A DNA stretch of 64,000 nucleotides from a bacterium. Its GTDB lineage: Bacteria; Cyanobacteriota; Vampirovibrionia; Gastranaerophilales; JAILCC01. The notes beneath the pieces are model-generated. The model was not told where the DNA came from. It worked only from the letters and a program-made list of their open reading frames with translations, and did not search any database. Position 1 is the stretch's first letter, and every line of letters starts with the position of its first letter. The translations under genes and the position numbers were made by a program. Location of the stretch: contig JAILCC010000016.1 of the NCBI GenBank assembly GCA_024680555.1, positions 62,001 through 126,000 of the forward strand. The letters are read 5' to 3'. Shown one piece after another: positions 33,225 to 42,478 of the stretch.

Positions 33225-33417
33225 ATTTAGCAAGCCCAAAAAGGCGCACATCAGCCACAATAGAGCGTTTTTGGTCACGACGTAAATACAAAAAATATTT
33301 CTAAGAAAATTTGCTTAACATAATTTAATTTTTGTTGTAATATAAAAGTATGCGTTAGACTAAAACATATTTAGGCGCACATTGGTTATTAGTTAGACTT
33401 AAAATGGGATATTTAGT

Positions 33418-34158
33418 ATGACAGACAAAGAGAATGCACAAATTCAAGAGCAAGAACGCATATTGGTTGCGGATGATGAAGCAAGCATAAGAAGAATTCT
33501 TGAAACAAGATTAAAAATGGTTGGATACGAAGTTATTACTGCCGCAGATGGGGAAGAAGCTCTTGAAGCTTTTCAAAAACACAATCCTGACTTGATTATT
33601 CTTGACGTTATGATGCCGAAAATGGACGGCTACGGAGTAACCAGAGAAGTCAGAAGAAATTCAGATGTCCCAATTATCATATTAACCGCATTAGGCGATG
33701 TATCAGAAAGAATTACTGGCTTAGAACTCGGCGCAGATGACTACGTTGTTAAGCCGTTCAGCCCGAAAGAACTTGAAGCAAGAGTTCGTGCTGTACTCAG
33801 AAGAACAAACGAAAAGGAAATTGCAGGACTCGGCAAAGTTACAAAGAATGTAATCACTATAGGAAACATAAAAATCGATACAAGCCGCAGACAAGTATAT
33901 TGCAAAAACGAAAAAGTAAGACTCACAGGCATGGAATTCAGTCTTCTTGAACTTTTGGTTAACAATTCTGGACAACCGTTCTCAAGAAACGAAATTCTTC
34001 AGCATGTTTGGTCATACCCTGCTGACCATAGAATAGACACAAGGGTTGTTGACGTTCACATCAGCAGACTTCGTTCAAAGCTTGAAAACGATCCTGCAAA
34101 CCCGGAACTCATCCTTACCGCAAGAGGCATAGGATATATGTTCCAAAGAATTGCATAG
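33418..34158 (+). CDS. rpaB: OmpR-family response regulator, RpaB (Ycf27) ortholog
   Basis: DNA-binding response regulator of 246 residues. The receiver has the acidic pair in ADDEAS, phosphoacceptor Asp63 in ILDVMMPKMDGYG, and Lys112 in VVKPFSPKELEAR. The winged-helix domain has RLTGMEFSLLELLV and DTRVVDVHISRLRSKLE, ending ARGIGYMFQRI. The wording of these blocks is that of cyanobacterial RpaB, which binds HLR1 boxes and controls stress and growth genes. Its presence in a fermentative genome points to a non-photosynthetic cyanobacterial relative. No cognate NblS-type kinase is adjacent. It is followed without a gap by the DUF721 gene. Confidence 0.92.
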   Translation: MTDKENAQIQEQERILVADDEASIRRILETRLKMVGYEVITAADGEEALEAFQKHNPDLIILDVMMPKMDGYGVTREVRRNSDVPIIILTALGDVSERITGLELGADDYVVKPFSPKELEARVRAVLRRTNEKEIAGLGKVTKNVITIGNIKIDTSRRQVYCKNEKVRLTGMEFSLLELLVNNSGQPFSRNEILQHVWSYPADHRIDTRVVDVHISRLRSKLENDPANPELILTARGIGYMFQRIA

Positions 34159-34782
34159 ATGACAGAATATTTTTCTAATATTAAAGATATCTTAAACGGT
34201 GCACAATTTCGCACCGTTAAGACTAATTACGCACAAATAATTGAAGGTTGGAAGGACATAATCGGCAAGAAATTTGCAGATAAATCGGAAGTCGGTGAAT
34301 TCTACAACAGGGGCGGGAAAGTCAGTATGCTTGTATATGTAAAATCAAGCCCCCTTGTGCAGGAATTAGGATTTTTTAAAAAGAATATAATCAATAAGAT
34401 AAAAGAAAAATACGGTGTTGAAATTTACGAAATAATAATAAAACCTATTTCATCTTTTCCTAAAGAAAAACCTGTGGCAAAAGAGACTGATGTTATTGAA
34501 TTTTATGACGAAAGACCAACCGAAAACGAATTAGAAAACATCGAATTGGACGCACAGATTCTTCAAAACATAAAAGCTTCGGTATCGAAACAATCGGCAT
34601 TAACGGATGCCCAAAAAGAACGAATGCTGAAAATCATAGTAAATGATTTAAAAACGCAGGAATGGATGAAACAAAAGGGGTTTCCTATTTGCCAAAAATG
34701 TGGTAGGGTAATGATAAGAAAGACTTTTGGAGAGAATAATATTTGCAGTATATGCAAAAACAGCGAATTACAGGAGGAGTAA
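34159..34782 (+). CDS. DUF721/DciA-like protein with C-terminal zinc ribbon
   Basis: 207 residues. The N-terminal part (about 1-110) has the DUF721/DciA pattern: W-x-x-I-x-G-x-x-x-A followed by a KVSMLVYVKSSPLVQEL strand block and an FFKKNIINKI helix. DciA helps load the replicative helicase in bacteria lacking DnaC. A linker and a helical segment precede a C-terminal CxxC-x(n)-CxxC zinc ribbon (CQKCGRV ... CSICKN), not part of typical DciA. The ATG directly follows the rpaB stop, so translation is coupled. The DciA assignment is tentative. Confidence 0.7.
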   Translation: MTEYFSNIKDILNGAQFRTVKTNYAQIIEGWKDIIGKKFADKSEVGEFYNRGGKVSMLVYVKSSPLVQELGFFKKNIINKIKEKYGVEIYEIIIKPISSFPKEKPVAKETDVIEFYDERPTENELENIELDAQILQNIKASVSKQSALTDAQKERMLKIIVNDLKTQEWMKQKGFPICQKCGRVMIRKTFGENNICSICKNSELQEE

Positions 34783-34783
34783 T

Positions 34784-35107
34784 ATGAATATATCAACAGT
34801 ATCAAGTACAAATTTTAATGCTTTGCTTATGCCAATGGCTCCGGTATATAATGCACCGGTTCCTGCAATTATAAGAAGTGTTTCTGCCGTAAAAAAACAA
34901 GCGGCACCAATTGCGGATGCATTCATCAAATCTTCAAACCCGAGCAACCTCCCGACAAGAAGATTCTTCTGCATTCATGAAGCAATAGTTACAGACCCCA
35001 AAATAAGAGTTGTCGGTCTTGGCAAAGAATCTTCTCGAACATATGGTGTTACAAAACTAAAAGGAGCAGGAAGAAAACATGCTCCAAAAATTTGGCAAAG
35101 AAGATAA
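34784..35107 (+). CDS. small basic hypothetical protein with N-terminal NFN motif
   Basis: Unrecognised 107-residue protein, basic at its C terminus (RRFF, RKHAPKIWQRR). The start MNISTVSSTNFNALLMP is chosen because AGGAGG lies just upstream; the longer open frame adds 19 residues inside the previous gene. The Ser/Thr-Asn-Phe element at residues 8-11 resembles those in other small proteins of this window. It follows the zinc-ribbon gene by one base and probably shares the rpaB transcript. Function unknown. Confidence 0.6.
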   Translation: MNISTVSSTNFNALLMPMAPVYNAPVPAIIRSVSAVKKQAAPIADAFIKSSNPSNLPTRRFFCIHEAIVTDPKIRVVGLGKESSRTYGVTKLKGAGRKHAPKIWQRR

Positions 35108-35191
35108 TCAACCGCTATCCGGTCGGGCAATGGTAACATTTTGCCTATCCGTTATAAAATTTTGACATAAGCAACGGACAAAGGAGAGTAC

Positions 35192-37828
35192 ATGAAAAAA
35201 TTCATTCTGCTACTGTGTTGTCTTGTATTTATGGGGCAAGCCTCATTTGGTGAGGTTTGTAACAATATAAAGCAATATAATTTAAAAAATGGGCAAACAG
35301 TAATCATAAAAGAACAAAAAGACAATCCTATCGTAATTATTGATACTTTTGTCAAAACAGGTTCAGTTAATGAAAATGACAAAAATAACGGAGTTGCACA
35401 TTTTTTAGAGCACCTATTTTTCAAAGGAACAACCACACACAAAAGGGGCGAATTTGAAAAAATATTAGAAAGTAAAGGCGGAGTATTTAATGCAGCCACA
35501 AGCAGAGATTATACCCACTATTACATAAAAATAGACAGCAAGCACTTTAACGATGCAGTGGCTTTACACTCAGACATGCTTTTAAATATTGCAATACCAC
35601 AAAGCGAACTTGATATGGAAAGAAAAGTTGTTATGGAGGAAATATCACGTTCAACAGACAACCCCGACAACAAAGTTTTTGACAATTTTATGAAAATTAT
35701 CTTTAACGGAACTCCGTATTCAAGAAAAATTTTAGGGACAAATGAAATTATAAAAAACATTACCAGAGATGAGATTTTGGCATTTCATCACAAATGGTAC
35801 AAACCCGAAAATATGGTAACAGTAGTAGTGGGTGACGTTGATACAAACAAAGCCTTGAATGAAATTTCAAAAAACTTTTCCAAAAAATCGGCTCAGGCTA
35901 ACACCTCTTTAGAGGAACCCCAGCCGCAGAACCCTGCCCCCATCACGATAAAAGACCGCACAATTATTGAAAAAGCAGATGTAAATACGGCATATCTTAT
36001 GCTCGGATACCCATCTGTGGGAGTTAATAATCTCAAAGAAGCTTATGCCCTCGATATTGCTGCATCAGTTATTGCGGGCGGACAAAATTCCGACCTGTAC
36101 AAAACGTTAAAACAGGATGAAAACCTTGCTATTGCAATTGGTGCCGGAAATTACGAATTAAAAAACACCGGAGTATTTTATGTTGATGCAACTTTTACCC
36201 CTAATAACTACGACAAAATCGTTGAAAAAATAAAGCAAGAGATAGCCTCGGTAAAATCATTGCCTATTGAACAGGAAAGAATTGACCTTATAAAAAACGC
36301 CGTCAAACGACAATATGTATATGCAAATGAAAGCGTATCAAGCATATCAAATATGTTGGGCTATGATGTAGCCGTCGGTAACGGAATTTGCGACTATACA
36401 AACTACTTAAAAATCATAGACGAAATAACACCTGATTTTATTCAAAAAACATTGAATAAATATTTAAAAGATGAAAATTTGGCAATATCGGTCGTACTGC
36501 CTAAGTCGGCATCAAAGCTATCACAAAATGCAAATATAAAAAACATATCCCTCAAAAAAACAACATCGGCAAAACTAATCAGCACATATAAAGACACAAA
36601 GAAATTTTCACTCAAAAACGGTGCAACCTTACTATTCAGAAAGAACAAAAATAATGACGTAGTTGCGGTAAAAATATTCATAAAAGGAGGTTCTCTTGCT
36701 GAAACAAAAGACGGCACAGCAGATATTTTATCGGCAACGATAAAAAAAGGAACAAAGCATAAAAGTGCAAAAGAAATAGAGGATGCGCTCGACAACATTG
36801 GTACAAGTATAAAGGTTTCTAATGGTGCGGAATATTTTGAAGTCACAATGAAGACAACGAAAAATGATTTTAAGCCCGCATTTGAATTATTGAAAGAAAT
36901 ATTGGAAGAACCGGCTTTTACGCAAAAAGATATTGCCGCCGCAAAATCAGATGCCCTTAATAATATAAAAGGGATAAAAGACAGTCCATATTCTATTGCG
37001 TTTGAAAATTTTGATGACGAGTTTTACAAAAATTCACCGTATCATAAATCAGGAAAAGTTTTGGAAAAAACAATTCCGACAATAACCTCGGATGATGTAA
37101 AAGCCCTCCATCAAAGAATATTTTCACCACGCAATATGATTATAAGCGTTGCGGGAAACACAAACGAGCAAGAACTCGCCGATGCTTTTTCTTTGTTATC
37201 AAATACAGAGTTGCAAGCATCTATCGAAGATAGCGTATTAAAAGCAAAACTTCCGTCTGTTGAAAGTAATGTTGTTGTGAAAGAAAGCAAAAATTCAAAA
37301 GCGGCATGGATTATACAGGGATGGAAAACAAATGGTCTTGCATCGAAAGATTTTATAGCACTGAAGCTCATCAGCATGTATCTTGGCGGCGGCTTTACGT
37401 CGAAACTGTTTGTTAATTTAAGAGAAGAAAAAGGGCTTGCATACGAAGTCGGAGCAAGTTCCTCCAGTAGCTTCAATCAAGGTGTATTTCTTATGTACAT
37501 CGGCACAAATCCACAAAATACGGAAGAAGTAAAAGCCGCATTTAATACCGAAATCGAGAAGCTAAAAACGGAAAAAATCTCCGACTCAGATTTATCAGAT
37601 ATAAAATCAATGTTTCTTGGCAAACTGAAGCTTTCAACGGAAACAAATATGTCAAAAGCTTATCTGAATGGTTATTATGAATTCTTTGACAAAGGATATC
37701 AATTCGGTTATGATTATCCCGAGCTTGTGCAAAAGGTCACGGCAGATGATATAAAAGATGCGGCAAACTGCATTTTTTCAAAACCATACATAATGAGTAT
37801 TGTGGCAGAAGAAAAATATTTGAAGTAA
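35192..37828 (+). CDS. exported M16-family zinc protease (two-domain)
   Basis: Secreted or periplasmic peptidase of the insulinase/pitrilysin (M16) family, 878 residues. A signal peptide (about 1-20) is followed by the catalytic M16 half with the inverted zinc motif HFLEH (His70, Glu73, His74) and a FNAATSRDYTHYY segment. The second, non-catalytic M16 half starts near residue 465 (KKFSLKNGATLLFRKNK) and has the usual R/Y region (VNLREEKGLAYEVGA). Both halves are on one chain, as in PqqL-type enzymes. GGAGAG precedes the ATG. Substrate unknown. Confidence 0.93.
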   Translation: MKKFILLLCCLVFMGQASFGEVCNNIKQYNLKNGQTVIIKEQKDNPIVIIDTFVKTGSVNENDKNNGVAHFLEHLFFKGTTTHKRGEFEKILESKGGVFNAATSRDYTHYYIKIDSKHFNDAVALHSDMLLNIAIPQSELDMERKVVMEEISRSTDNPDNKVFDNFMKIIFNGTPYSRKILGTNEIIKNITRDEILAFHHKWYKPENMVTVVVGDVDTNKALNEISKNFSKKSAQANTSLEEPQPQNPAPITIKDRTIIEKADVNTAYLMLGYPSVGVNNLKEAYALDIAASVIAGGQNSDLYKTLKQDENLAIAIGAGNYELKNTGVFYVDATFTPNNYDKIVEKIKQEIASVKSLPIEQERIDLIKNAVKRQYVYANESVSSISNMLGYDVAVGNGICDYTNYLKIIDEITPDFIQKTLNKYLKDENLAISVVLPKSASKLSQNANIKNISLKKTTSAKLISTYKDTKKFSLKNGATLLFRKNKNNDVVAVKIFIKGGSLAETKDGTADILSATIKKGTKHKSAKEIEDALDNIGTSIKVSNGAEYFEVTMKTTKNDFKPAFELLKEILEEPAFTQKDIAAAKSDALNNIKGIKDSPYSIAFENFDDEFYKNSPYHKSGKVLEKTIPTITSDDVKALHQRIFSPRNMIISVAGNTNEQELADAFSLLSNTELQASIEDSVLKAKLPSVESNVVVKESKNSKAAWIIQGWKTNGLASKDFIALKLISMYLGGGFTSKLFVNLREEKGLAYEVGASSSSSFNQGVFLMYIGTNPQNTEEVKAAFNTEIEKLKTEKISDSDLSDIKSMFLGKLKLSTETNMSKAYLNGYYEFFDKGYQFGYDYPELVQKVTADDIKDAANCIFSKPYIMSIVAEEKYLK

Positions 37829-37841
37829 AGGAAAAAGAATA

Positions 37842-38768
37842 GTGAAAGTCAGTGTAAGAGTTCCCGCAACATCAGCCAACTTAGGTCCGGGATTTGATTG
37901 TTTCGGACTTGCGTTACCGGTATATAATACAATTACAATTGAAGAACTTGTTGATCCGAATGAAGAAATACAAATAAACGTATTTTCTGATGAGTTTGAC
38001 GTGACGGAATTTCATATTCCCACGGATAAAACAAATATCGTTTATAGTGCAGTAGACTTGTTGTTTACATATATCGGACAATCTCCGCAATCAATGAGAA
38101 TAAATATTTATTCCGATATACCGCTTGCAAGCGGCTTTGGCAGTTCTGCAGCTGTTATTGCCGGAGGACTGATTGCAACAAACGAACTTCTCGGCTCACC
38201 TGCCGACACAGACACGCTTATAGCAATAGGTACAGAAATAGAAGGGCACCCAGACAATCTTGCAGCTGCCGTTTTGGGTGGATTTGTATTGTCATCACAA
38301 GAATCCGATGGAAGCGTTACAACAAGAAAAATTCCTTGGCCAGAAGAATGGAAAATTACAATGTGCCATCCGGACTTTGAGCTTCCGACAAAGATTTCCC
38401 GCTCTGTATTACCGGAAATGGTAAGTCTTAAAGATGCAGCGTACAATGCCAGAAGAACGGCTATGATGGTAGATGCCATAATAAATAAGGACGAGACATT
38501 ATTCAAACTTGCAATGCAGGATAAACTTCACCAACCGTACAGAACAAAGCTTGTACCCGGGCTTGATGAAATAATTAAGAATTTACATCACAAAGATAAT
38601 GTTTTAGGAACCGCACTAAGCGGCGCCGGACCAGGAATAATCGTAGTAACAAAAGACGCAAATACTGATGAAATCAGAAACATTGTCGCCGACACTTGGG
38701 CTCGCTACAGCGTAAATGTTTCAACAAAAACAGTTAATGTTGAAGCGGACGGAGCAAAAATATTATAA
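37842..38768 (+). CDS. thrB: homoserine kinase
   Basis: GHMP kinase that phosphorylates homoserine in threonine synthesis. The 308-residue protein has the N-terminal VRVPATSANLGPGFDCFGLA, the ATP loop PLASGFGSSAAVIAGG and the C-terminal LSGAGPGIIV. The start is GTG with AAAGGA upstream. No other threonine gene is adjacent. It lies 13 bases after the M16 protease stop, so co-transcription is likely but without an obvious functional link. Confidence 0.95.
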   Translation: MKVSVRVPATSANLGPGFDCFGLALPVYNTITIEELVDPNEEIQINVFSDEFDVTEFHIPTDKTNIVYSAVDLLFTYIGQSPQSMRINIYSDIPLASGFGSSAAVIAGGLIATNELLGSPADTDTLIAIGTEIEGHPDNLAAAVLGGFVLSSQESDGSVTTRKIPWPEEWKITMCHPDFELPTKISRSVLPEMVSLKDAAYNARRTAMMVDAIINKDETLFKLAMQDKLHQPYRTKLVPGLDEIIKNLHHKDNVLGTALSGAGPGIIVVTKDANTDEIRNIVADTWARYSVNVSTKTVNVEADGAKIL

Positions 38769-38829
38769 TTTTGCAAAATATAATCCATATATGCTAAAAT
38801 AATAACAAATTAATATTGAGCGAGAGTAT

Positions 38830-39432
38830 ATGGGATATATTTGGGTATTTTTAATTGTCGTATCCGTTATTGTCGGTATAGCTAACGGAAGACTTGTCGA
38901 AGTCACACAGGCTATTGGCGACAGTGCAAAGCTTGCGGTAGAAATTTCCATATCCCTTATAGGAGTTATGGCTTTTTGGCTAGGAATAGTAAAACTTGCC
39001 GAAAAATCAGGTATAGTAAAACTGATATCAAAACTCGTAAAGCCCATAACTGATTTTTTGTTTCCCGAAATTCCCGCAGGGCATTCAGCTCTGGGTAACA
39101 TCGCTATGAACGTTACCGCAAACGCTTTGGGCGTTACAAATGCAGCCACCCCTATCGGAATCAAGGCTATGGAAGAAATGCAAACATTAAATCCCCAAAA
39201 AGATACCGCTACCAACCCCATGTGTACCTTTTTGGCAATTAACACGGCGGGTTTTCAATTGATACCTGCATCTGTTATCGCAGTACTGGTGGCATCCGGT
39301 TCTACAAACCCTACGGAAATAATTGCACCGACAATACTTGTAACGTTATTTGGCACGATAGTTGCAATTATTGCGGTAAAGATTTTGCAAAACTTTTTCC
39401 CGATGAATAAGACGGAGGAAAAAGATGCTTAA
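38830..39432 (+). CDS. spmA: spore maturation protein A-like membrane protein
   Basis: Integral membrane protein of 200 residues in the SpmA/nucleoside-recognition (Gate) family. Hydrophobic segments lie at about 1-18, 38-56, 130-155 and 160-185, with the family block NIAMNVTANALGVTNAATP and GIKAMEEMQ. SpmA/SpmB are needed for spore core dehydration in Bacillus but occur in many non-sporulating bacteria with unknown role. It overlaps spmB by eight bases. Confidence 0.9.
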   Translation: MGYIWVFLIVVSVIVGIANGRLVEVTQAIGDSAKLAVEISISLIGVMAFWLGIVKLAEKSGIVKLISKLVKPITDFLFPEIPAGHSALGNIAMNVTANALGVTNAATPIGIKAMEEMQTLNPQKDTATNPMCTFLAINTAGFQLIPASVIAVLVASGSTNPTEIIAPTILVTLFGTIVAIIAVKILQNFFPMNKTEEKDA

Positions 39433-39961
39433 AGAGGTCATGAACATTATTTCGCTCTATACATTACCTTTAATAGTAGTAATTATTCCGTTATATGCAA
39501 TTATTAAAAAAGTCCCCGTATATGAAACATTTATATCCGGCGCAAAAGACGGTTTTAAAGTCGGAGTTATGATTATTCCCTACCTCGTAGCCATACTCGT
39601 TGCAATCGGCATGTTTAGAGCATCGGGGGCAATTGATATTCTATCAAACATACTTTCGCCAGTATTAAACAAAATCAGCATGCCTGCCGAATTGCTGCCG
39701 CTAGCAATAATAAGACCTCTATCAGGAAGCGGAGCACTGGGAATAATGTCGGAAATCGCAGCGACACACGGCGGAGATGCCTTTATAACAAAGATGGCTG
39801 CGGTAATGGTCGGTTGCAGCGAAACAACATTTTATGTGCTGACCGTTTATTTCGGAGCAGTCGGAATAAGCAAATTCAGACATGCTCTTTGGGCAGGTAT
39901 TATTGCCGATATAGCAGGCATAATAGCTGCAGTTGTAATTAGTAACATTGTATTTATATAG
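39425..39961 (+). CDS. spmB: spore maturation protein B-like membrane protein
   Basis: Partner of SpmA, 178 residues, with a Gate/nucleoside-recognition domain. Family landmarks include YETFISGAKDGFKVGVMIIP, RPLSGSGALGIMSEI and VGCSETTFYVLTVYFGAVG. It is translationally coupled to spmA (overlap). No sporulation gene is nearby, so a transport or gating role in vegetative cells is more likely (inference). Confidence 0.92.
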   Translation: MLKEVMNIISLYTLPLIVVIIPLYAIIKKVPVYETFISGAKDGFKVGVMIIPYLVAILVAIGMFRASGAIDILSNILSPVLNKISMPAELLPLAIIRPLSGSGALGIMSEIAATHGGDAFITKMAAVMVGCSETTFYVLTVYFGAVGISKFRHALWAGIIADIAGIIAAVVISNIVFI

Positions 39962-39970
39962 GAGAAAATT

Positions 39971-40978
39971 ATGTCAATTCCAAAAAACTTTTCTTTTTAT
40001 GAAAAATACCTTTCCTTAAAAACGGCACAGGAAAGCTTATCTCAAACCAAAGAAAAATACACTCGTTTTATAAAAGAGATGTACTCGGCGATTGAAGCGG
40101 AAGAAAATCTTGAAAAACTGGAAAGTAACATAGAGAAATTAAACAGAAAAATTGAAGTAAACAATTTATTTGTTGTTGACATTGTGTGTATTTTACTAAT
40201 GACTCTTGCCGGAGTACAGTGGAGTTTTCAGGAATTAACAAGAGCATATCCAATTATATCGGTAGCGTTAGCCGTATTTTTTGCCGGCATTATTTTCTTT
40301 AACATACACAGGAACAAAGTAAGATTTTGTATATTACAGGAAGAATTGATAAAAAATACTTTCAATGAACTTTGTAATCCGAACAAATATTATGAACGCC
40401 TTGGAATTGACATTATAACAGTCACTCTCGGAAAAGATTTGGCATGGATAGCTGATACTGACCAAAATGGCAATTTGTTGCCACGCATAGTCGGCATGAG
40501 AAAAAGATTAGTTGACGAACTCGGATACATTATTCCTAATGTAAGGCTGCTTAAATCGTTTGAAAATGAACCAAATGAATTTGATATTTGGATAAGAGGA
40601 AAACTGGTTGCAAAATCAGAAATAATCGACAAGCCGGAATTTCTAGACGAAGCAGACATGGTTGTAAAAGAATTACAAAAATGCGCTATGGAATATGTTG
40701 ACTACATATTCTCACTAACGAACGTATATAAAATCACGGAATGCGTAAAAGTAAAAGATTCCGCTCTGGTTGATTATTTGTTTGAATACGTTGACAATCT
40801 GGATATAAGAAATATTTTTGTCGGACTAATCAAGCAAAATAAATCGATTAAGGATGTGGACTTTATCTACCAAAAAATCGCCGATTACGGAAGAACTACC
40901 GCAGATACGGAAGAAATAACCAAAAAAATAAAAGCAGATATAGACAAGCTTTCAAAGGCAAGTAAAGACTTGGTTTAA
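39971..40978 (+). CDS. hypothetical membrane protein with coiled coil
   Basis: Unrecognised 335-residue protein. An N-terminal coiled coil (about 15-60) is followed by two membrane segments (about 60-78 and 88-108). A large soluble domain (about 115-335) contains a conserved-looking IWIRGKLVAKSEI block and a lysine-rich helical end. GGAG precedes the ATG ten bases after spmB, and rmuC follows ten bases later, so it belongs to an spmA-spmB-X-rmuC transcript. No motif suggests a reaction. Confidence 0.65.
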   Translation: MSIPKNFSFYEKYLSLKTAQESLSQTKEKYTRFIKEMYSAIEAEENLEKLESNIEKLNRKIEVNNLFVVDIVCILLMTLAGVQWSFQELTRAYPIISVALAVFFAGIIFFNIHRNKVRFCILQEELIKNTFNELCNPNKYYERLGIDIITVTLGKDLAWIADTDQNGNLLPRIVGMRKRLVDELGYIIPNVRLLKSFENEPNEFDIWIRGKLVAKSEIIDKPEFLDEADMVVKELQKCAMEYVDYIFSLTNVYKITECVKVKDSALVDYLFEYVDNLDIRNIFVGLIKQNKSIKDVDFIYQKIADYGRTTADTEEITKKIKADIDKLSKASKDLV

Positions 40979-40988
40979 GGGAATAACA

Positions 40989-42197
40989 ATGCATAATATC
41001 ATATTTATTTTCATCGGAACAATTTTAGGACTACTGATAGGTTTTTTGTGCGGGAAATTATCATCAAACAAAGCTATGGCCGAAATTGCAAAGTATAAAG
41101 AGCAAATAAATTCCAAAGATGAAACAATAAAAACACTGCAAGATATGCAAAAACTCGTCAAAGAACAGTTTACCAATATTGCCAACCAAACCATTCTGGA
41201 AAAACAGTCTAACTTAAACGAACAAAATTCCAAACTGTTAGAGCCCCTGTCTAAAAATCTTGAAAGTTTTAGAATAAGAATGGAAGAATTTTCCAAAGAA
41301 GGCGCTACAAATACACAGACAATAAAAACTCAAATTGAAACCCTTATAAATGAAAACAAAGTAATAAAAAACACTGCGAACGAATTGACAAACGCTCTAA
41401 AAGAAAACTCTCAATCAAGAGGCGCTTTCGGCGAAATTATTCTTGAAAATGTCTTAAAAGCGTCGGGCTTAAAGAATATAAATGAATACGGCGAATGCGG
41501 AAACTACATCACCCAAAGCGGCTATCGTGATTTAAATAACCCATCTGCACCATTAATCAGACCTGATGCCGTAATATTTTTCCCCGACAATAAAAATATT
41601 ATTGTGGATTCAAAACTCGCATTGAATGATTTTATGGAATTTGCTAATTCACAAGATGAGGAAGAAAAAGGGAAATATCTGAAAGATTTTTATTCTCAGG
41701 TTGAAAAAATGGTTAATGAATTGGGAGATAAATATAACAATTTAGACGGACTGCAAACCCCTGATTTCAAACTCATGTTCATTCCGCTTGAGGGAATAAT
41801 GAGCTATATTGTGTCCAACCAAAAACTCATTGAGCACGCAAATTCAAAAAATGTCATCATTGTAGGTCCGTCAACTCTGCTTGCCGCACTAAGAATTATA
41901 AATTACTGCTGGGCTCAGAAAAACCAAGCCGAGAATATAGCACAAATTTTAAAAACAGGTGAGAGCATTTATGCAAAGTGCGCAGTCCTTATAGAAAAAC
42001 TTGAAGTTCTAAAAAACAAATTCACATCCACAGAAGCATATTTTGACGAAATAATGAAGCCGTTAACAGGCAAGGGCGGTTTGACTTCCCTTGTAGATAA
42101 ATTTAGAAATTTTGGTTTAAATCCGGCTAAAAAAATCTCCGAAAAATACTTGCCTGATGCGGAAAATACAGAAGATGAAGAAGAATCCGTTTTGTAA
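40989..42197 (+). CDS. rmuC: DNA recombination protein RmuC homolog
   Basis: RmuC-family protein of 402 residues. An N-terminal membrane segment (about 4-22) is followed by a long coiled coil (about 30-140) and the nuclease-like RmuC core with SRGAFGEIILENVLKASGL, RPDAVIFFPDNKNIIVDSKL and LMFIPLEG. RmuC limits recombination at inverted repeats and restricts phage in some hosts. AAGGGA precedes the ATG. Confidence 0.94.
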   Translation: MHNIIFIFIGTILGLLIGFLCGKLSSNKAMAEIAKYKEQINSKDETIKTLQDMQKLVKEQFTNIANQTILEKQSNLNEQNSKLLEPLSKNLESFRIRMEEFSKEGATNTQTIKTQIETLINENKVIKNTANELTNALKENSQSRGAFGEIILENVLKASGLKNINEYGECGNYITQSGYRDLNNPSAPLIRPDAVIFFPDNKNIIVDSKLALNDFMEFANSQDEEEKGKYLKDFYSQVEKMVNELGDKYNNLDGLQTPDFKLMFIPLEGIMSYIVSNQKLIEHANSKNVIIVGPSTLLAALRIINYCWAQKNQAENIAQILKTGESIYAKCAVLIEKLEVLKNKFTSTEAYFDEIMKPLTGKGGLTSLVDKFRNFGLNPAKKISEKYLPDAENTEDEEESVL

Positions 42198-42281
42198 ATT
42201 TTTCTTAATATAGCACTAAAAAAACTAAAGTTATTTCTTAAAATGCCGATATAAAAAATGTAAGCAAAAAGGAATAACTAC

Positions 42282-42434
42282 ATGATAAAAGATTATTCAA
42301 CATCATCAACAACATCAAATTCAGTAAGCTTTATATACAAAGCAGCAAAAAAAAGAAGGATGATTGCTCTCAACAACGCAAGAGCAGTCCAGCTCGAATG
42401 CGGATTGGCTCCGAAATTACAAGCGGTGAAATAG
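42282..42434 (+). CDS. 50-residue basic hypothetical protein
   Basis: Small gene with AAGG eight bases before the ATG. The first third is Ser/Thr-rich (STSSTTSNSVSF) and the middle is basic (KAAKKRRM), without hydrophobic segments. Its stop is followed by a strong terminator shared with a convergent small gene. Not recognised; support comes from the ribosome site, the terminator and the sensible composition. Confidence 0.5.
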   Translation: MIKDYSTSSTTSNSVSFIYKAAKKRRMIALNNARAVQLECGLAPKLQAVK

Positions 42435-42450
42435 GGTTAAAAATAGAGAA

Positions 42451-42478
42451 AAAAGCCGGATTTATATCCGGCTTTTTT
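42451..42478. terminator. bidirectional terminator between two small convergent genes
   Basis: An 11-bp stem (AAAAGCCGGAT / ATCCGGCTTTT) with a 4-base loop has T-runs on both strands. It would end the 50-residue gene on the plus strand and the 48-residue gene on the minus strand. Confidence 0.9.

Larger units (their letters stand above)
33063..33417. promoter_or_regulatory. 355-base regulatory region between the GntR-type regulator and rpaB
   Basis: No gene is seen in this gap. It contains a minus-strand -10 TATAAT (33114-33119) for the regulator; two HLR1-like boxes (33149-33166, 33207-33224); a 10-bp inverted repeat TTATGTTAAG (33206-33215) / CTTAACATAA (33314-33323); a direct repeat of GGCGCACAT (33243-33251 and 33374-33382); and a direct repeat beginning GTTAGACT (33354 and 33392). 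A plus-strand TATAAA at 33341-33346 could be the rpaB -10. Confidence 0.6.

Noticed and set aside
38830..39961. Evidence that the organism forms spores
   Set aside because: spmA/spmB occur widely in non-sporulating bacteria and no other sporulation gene is in the window.
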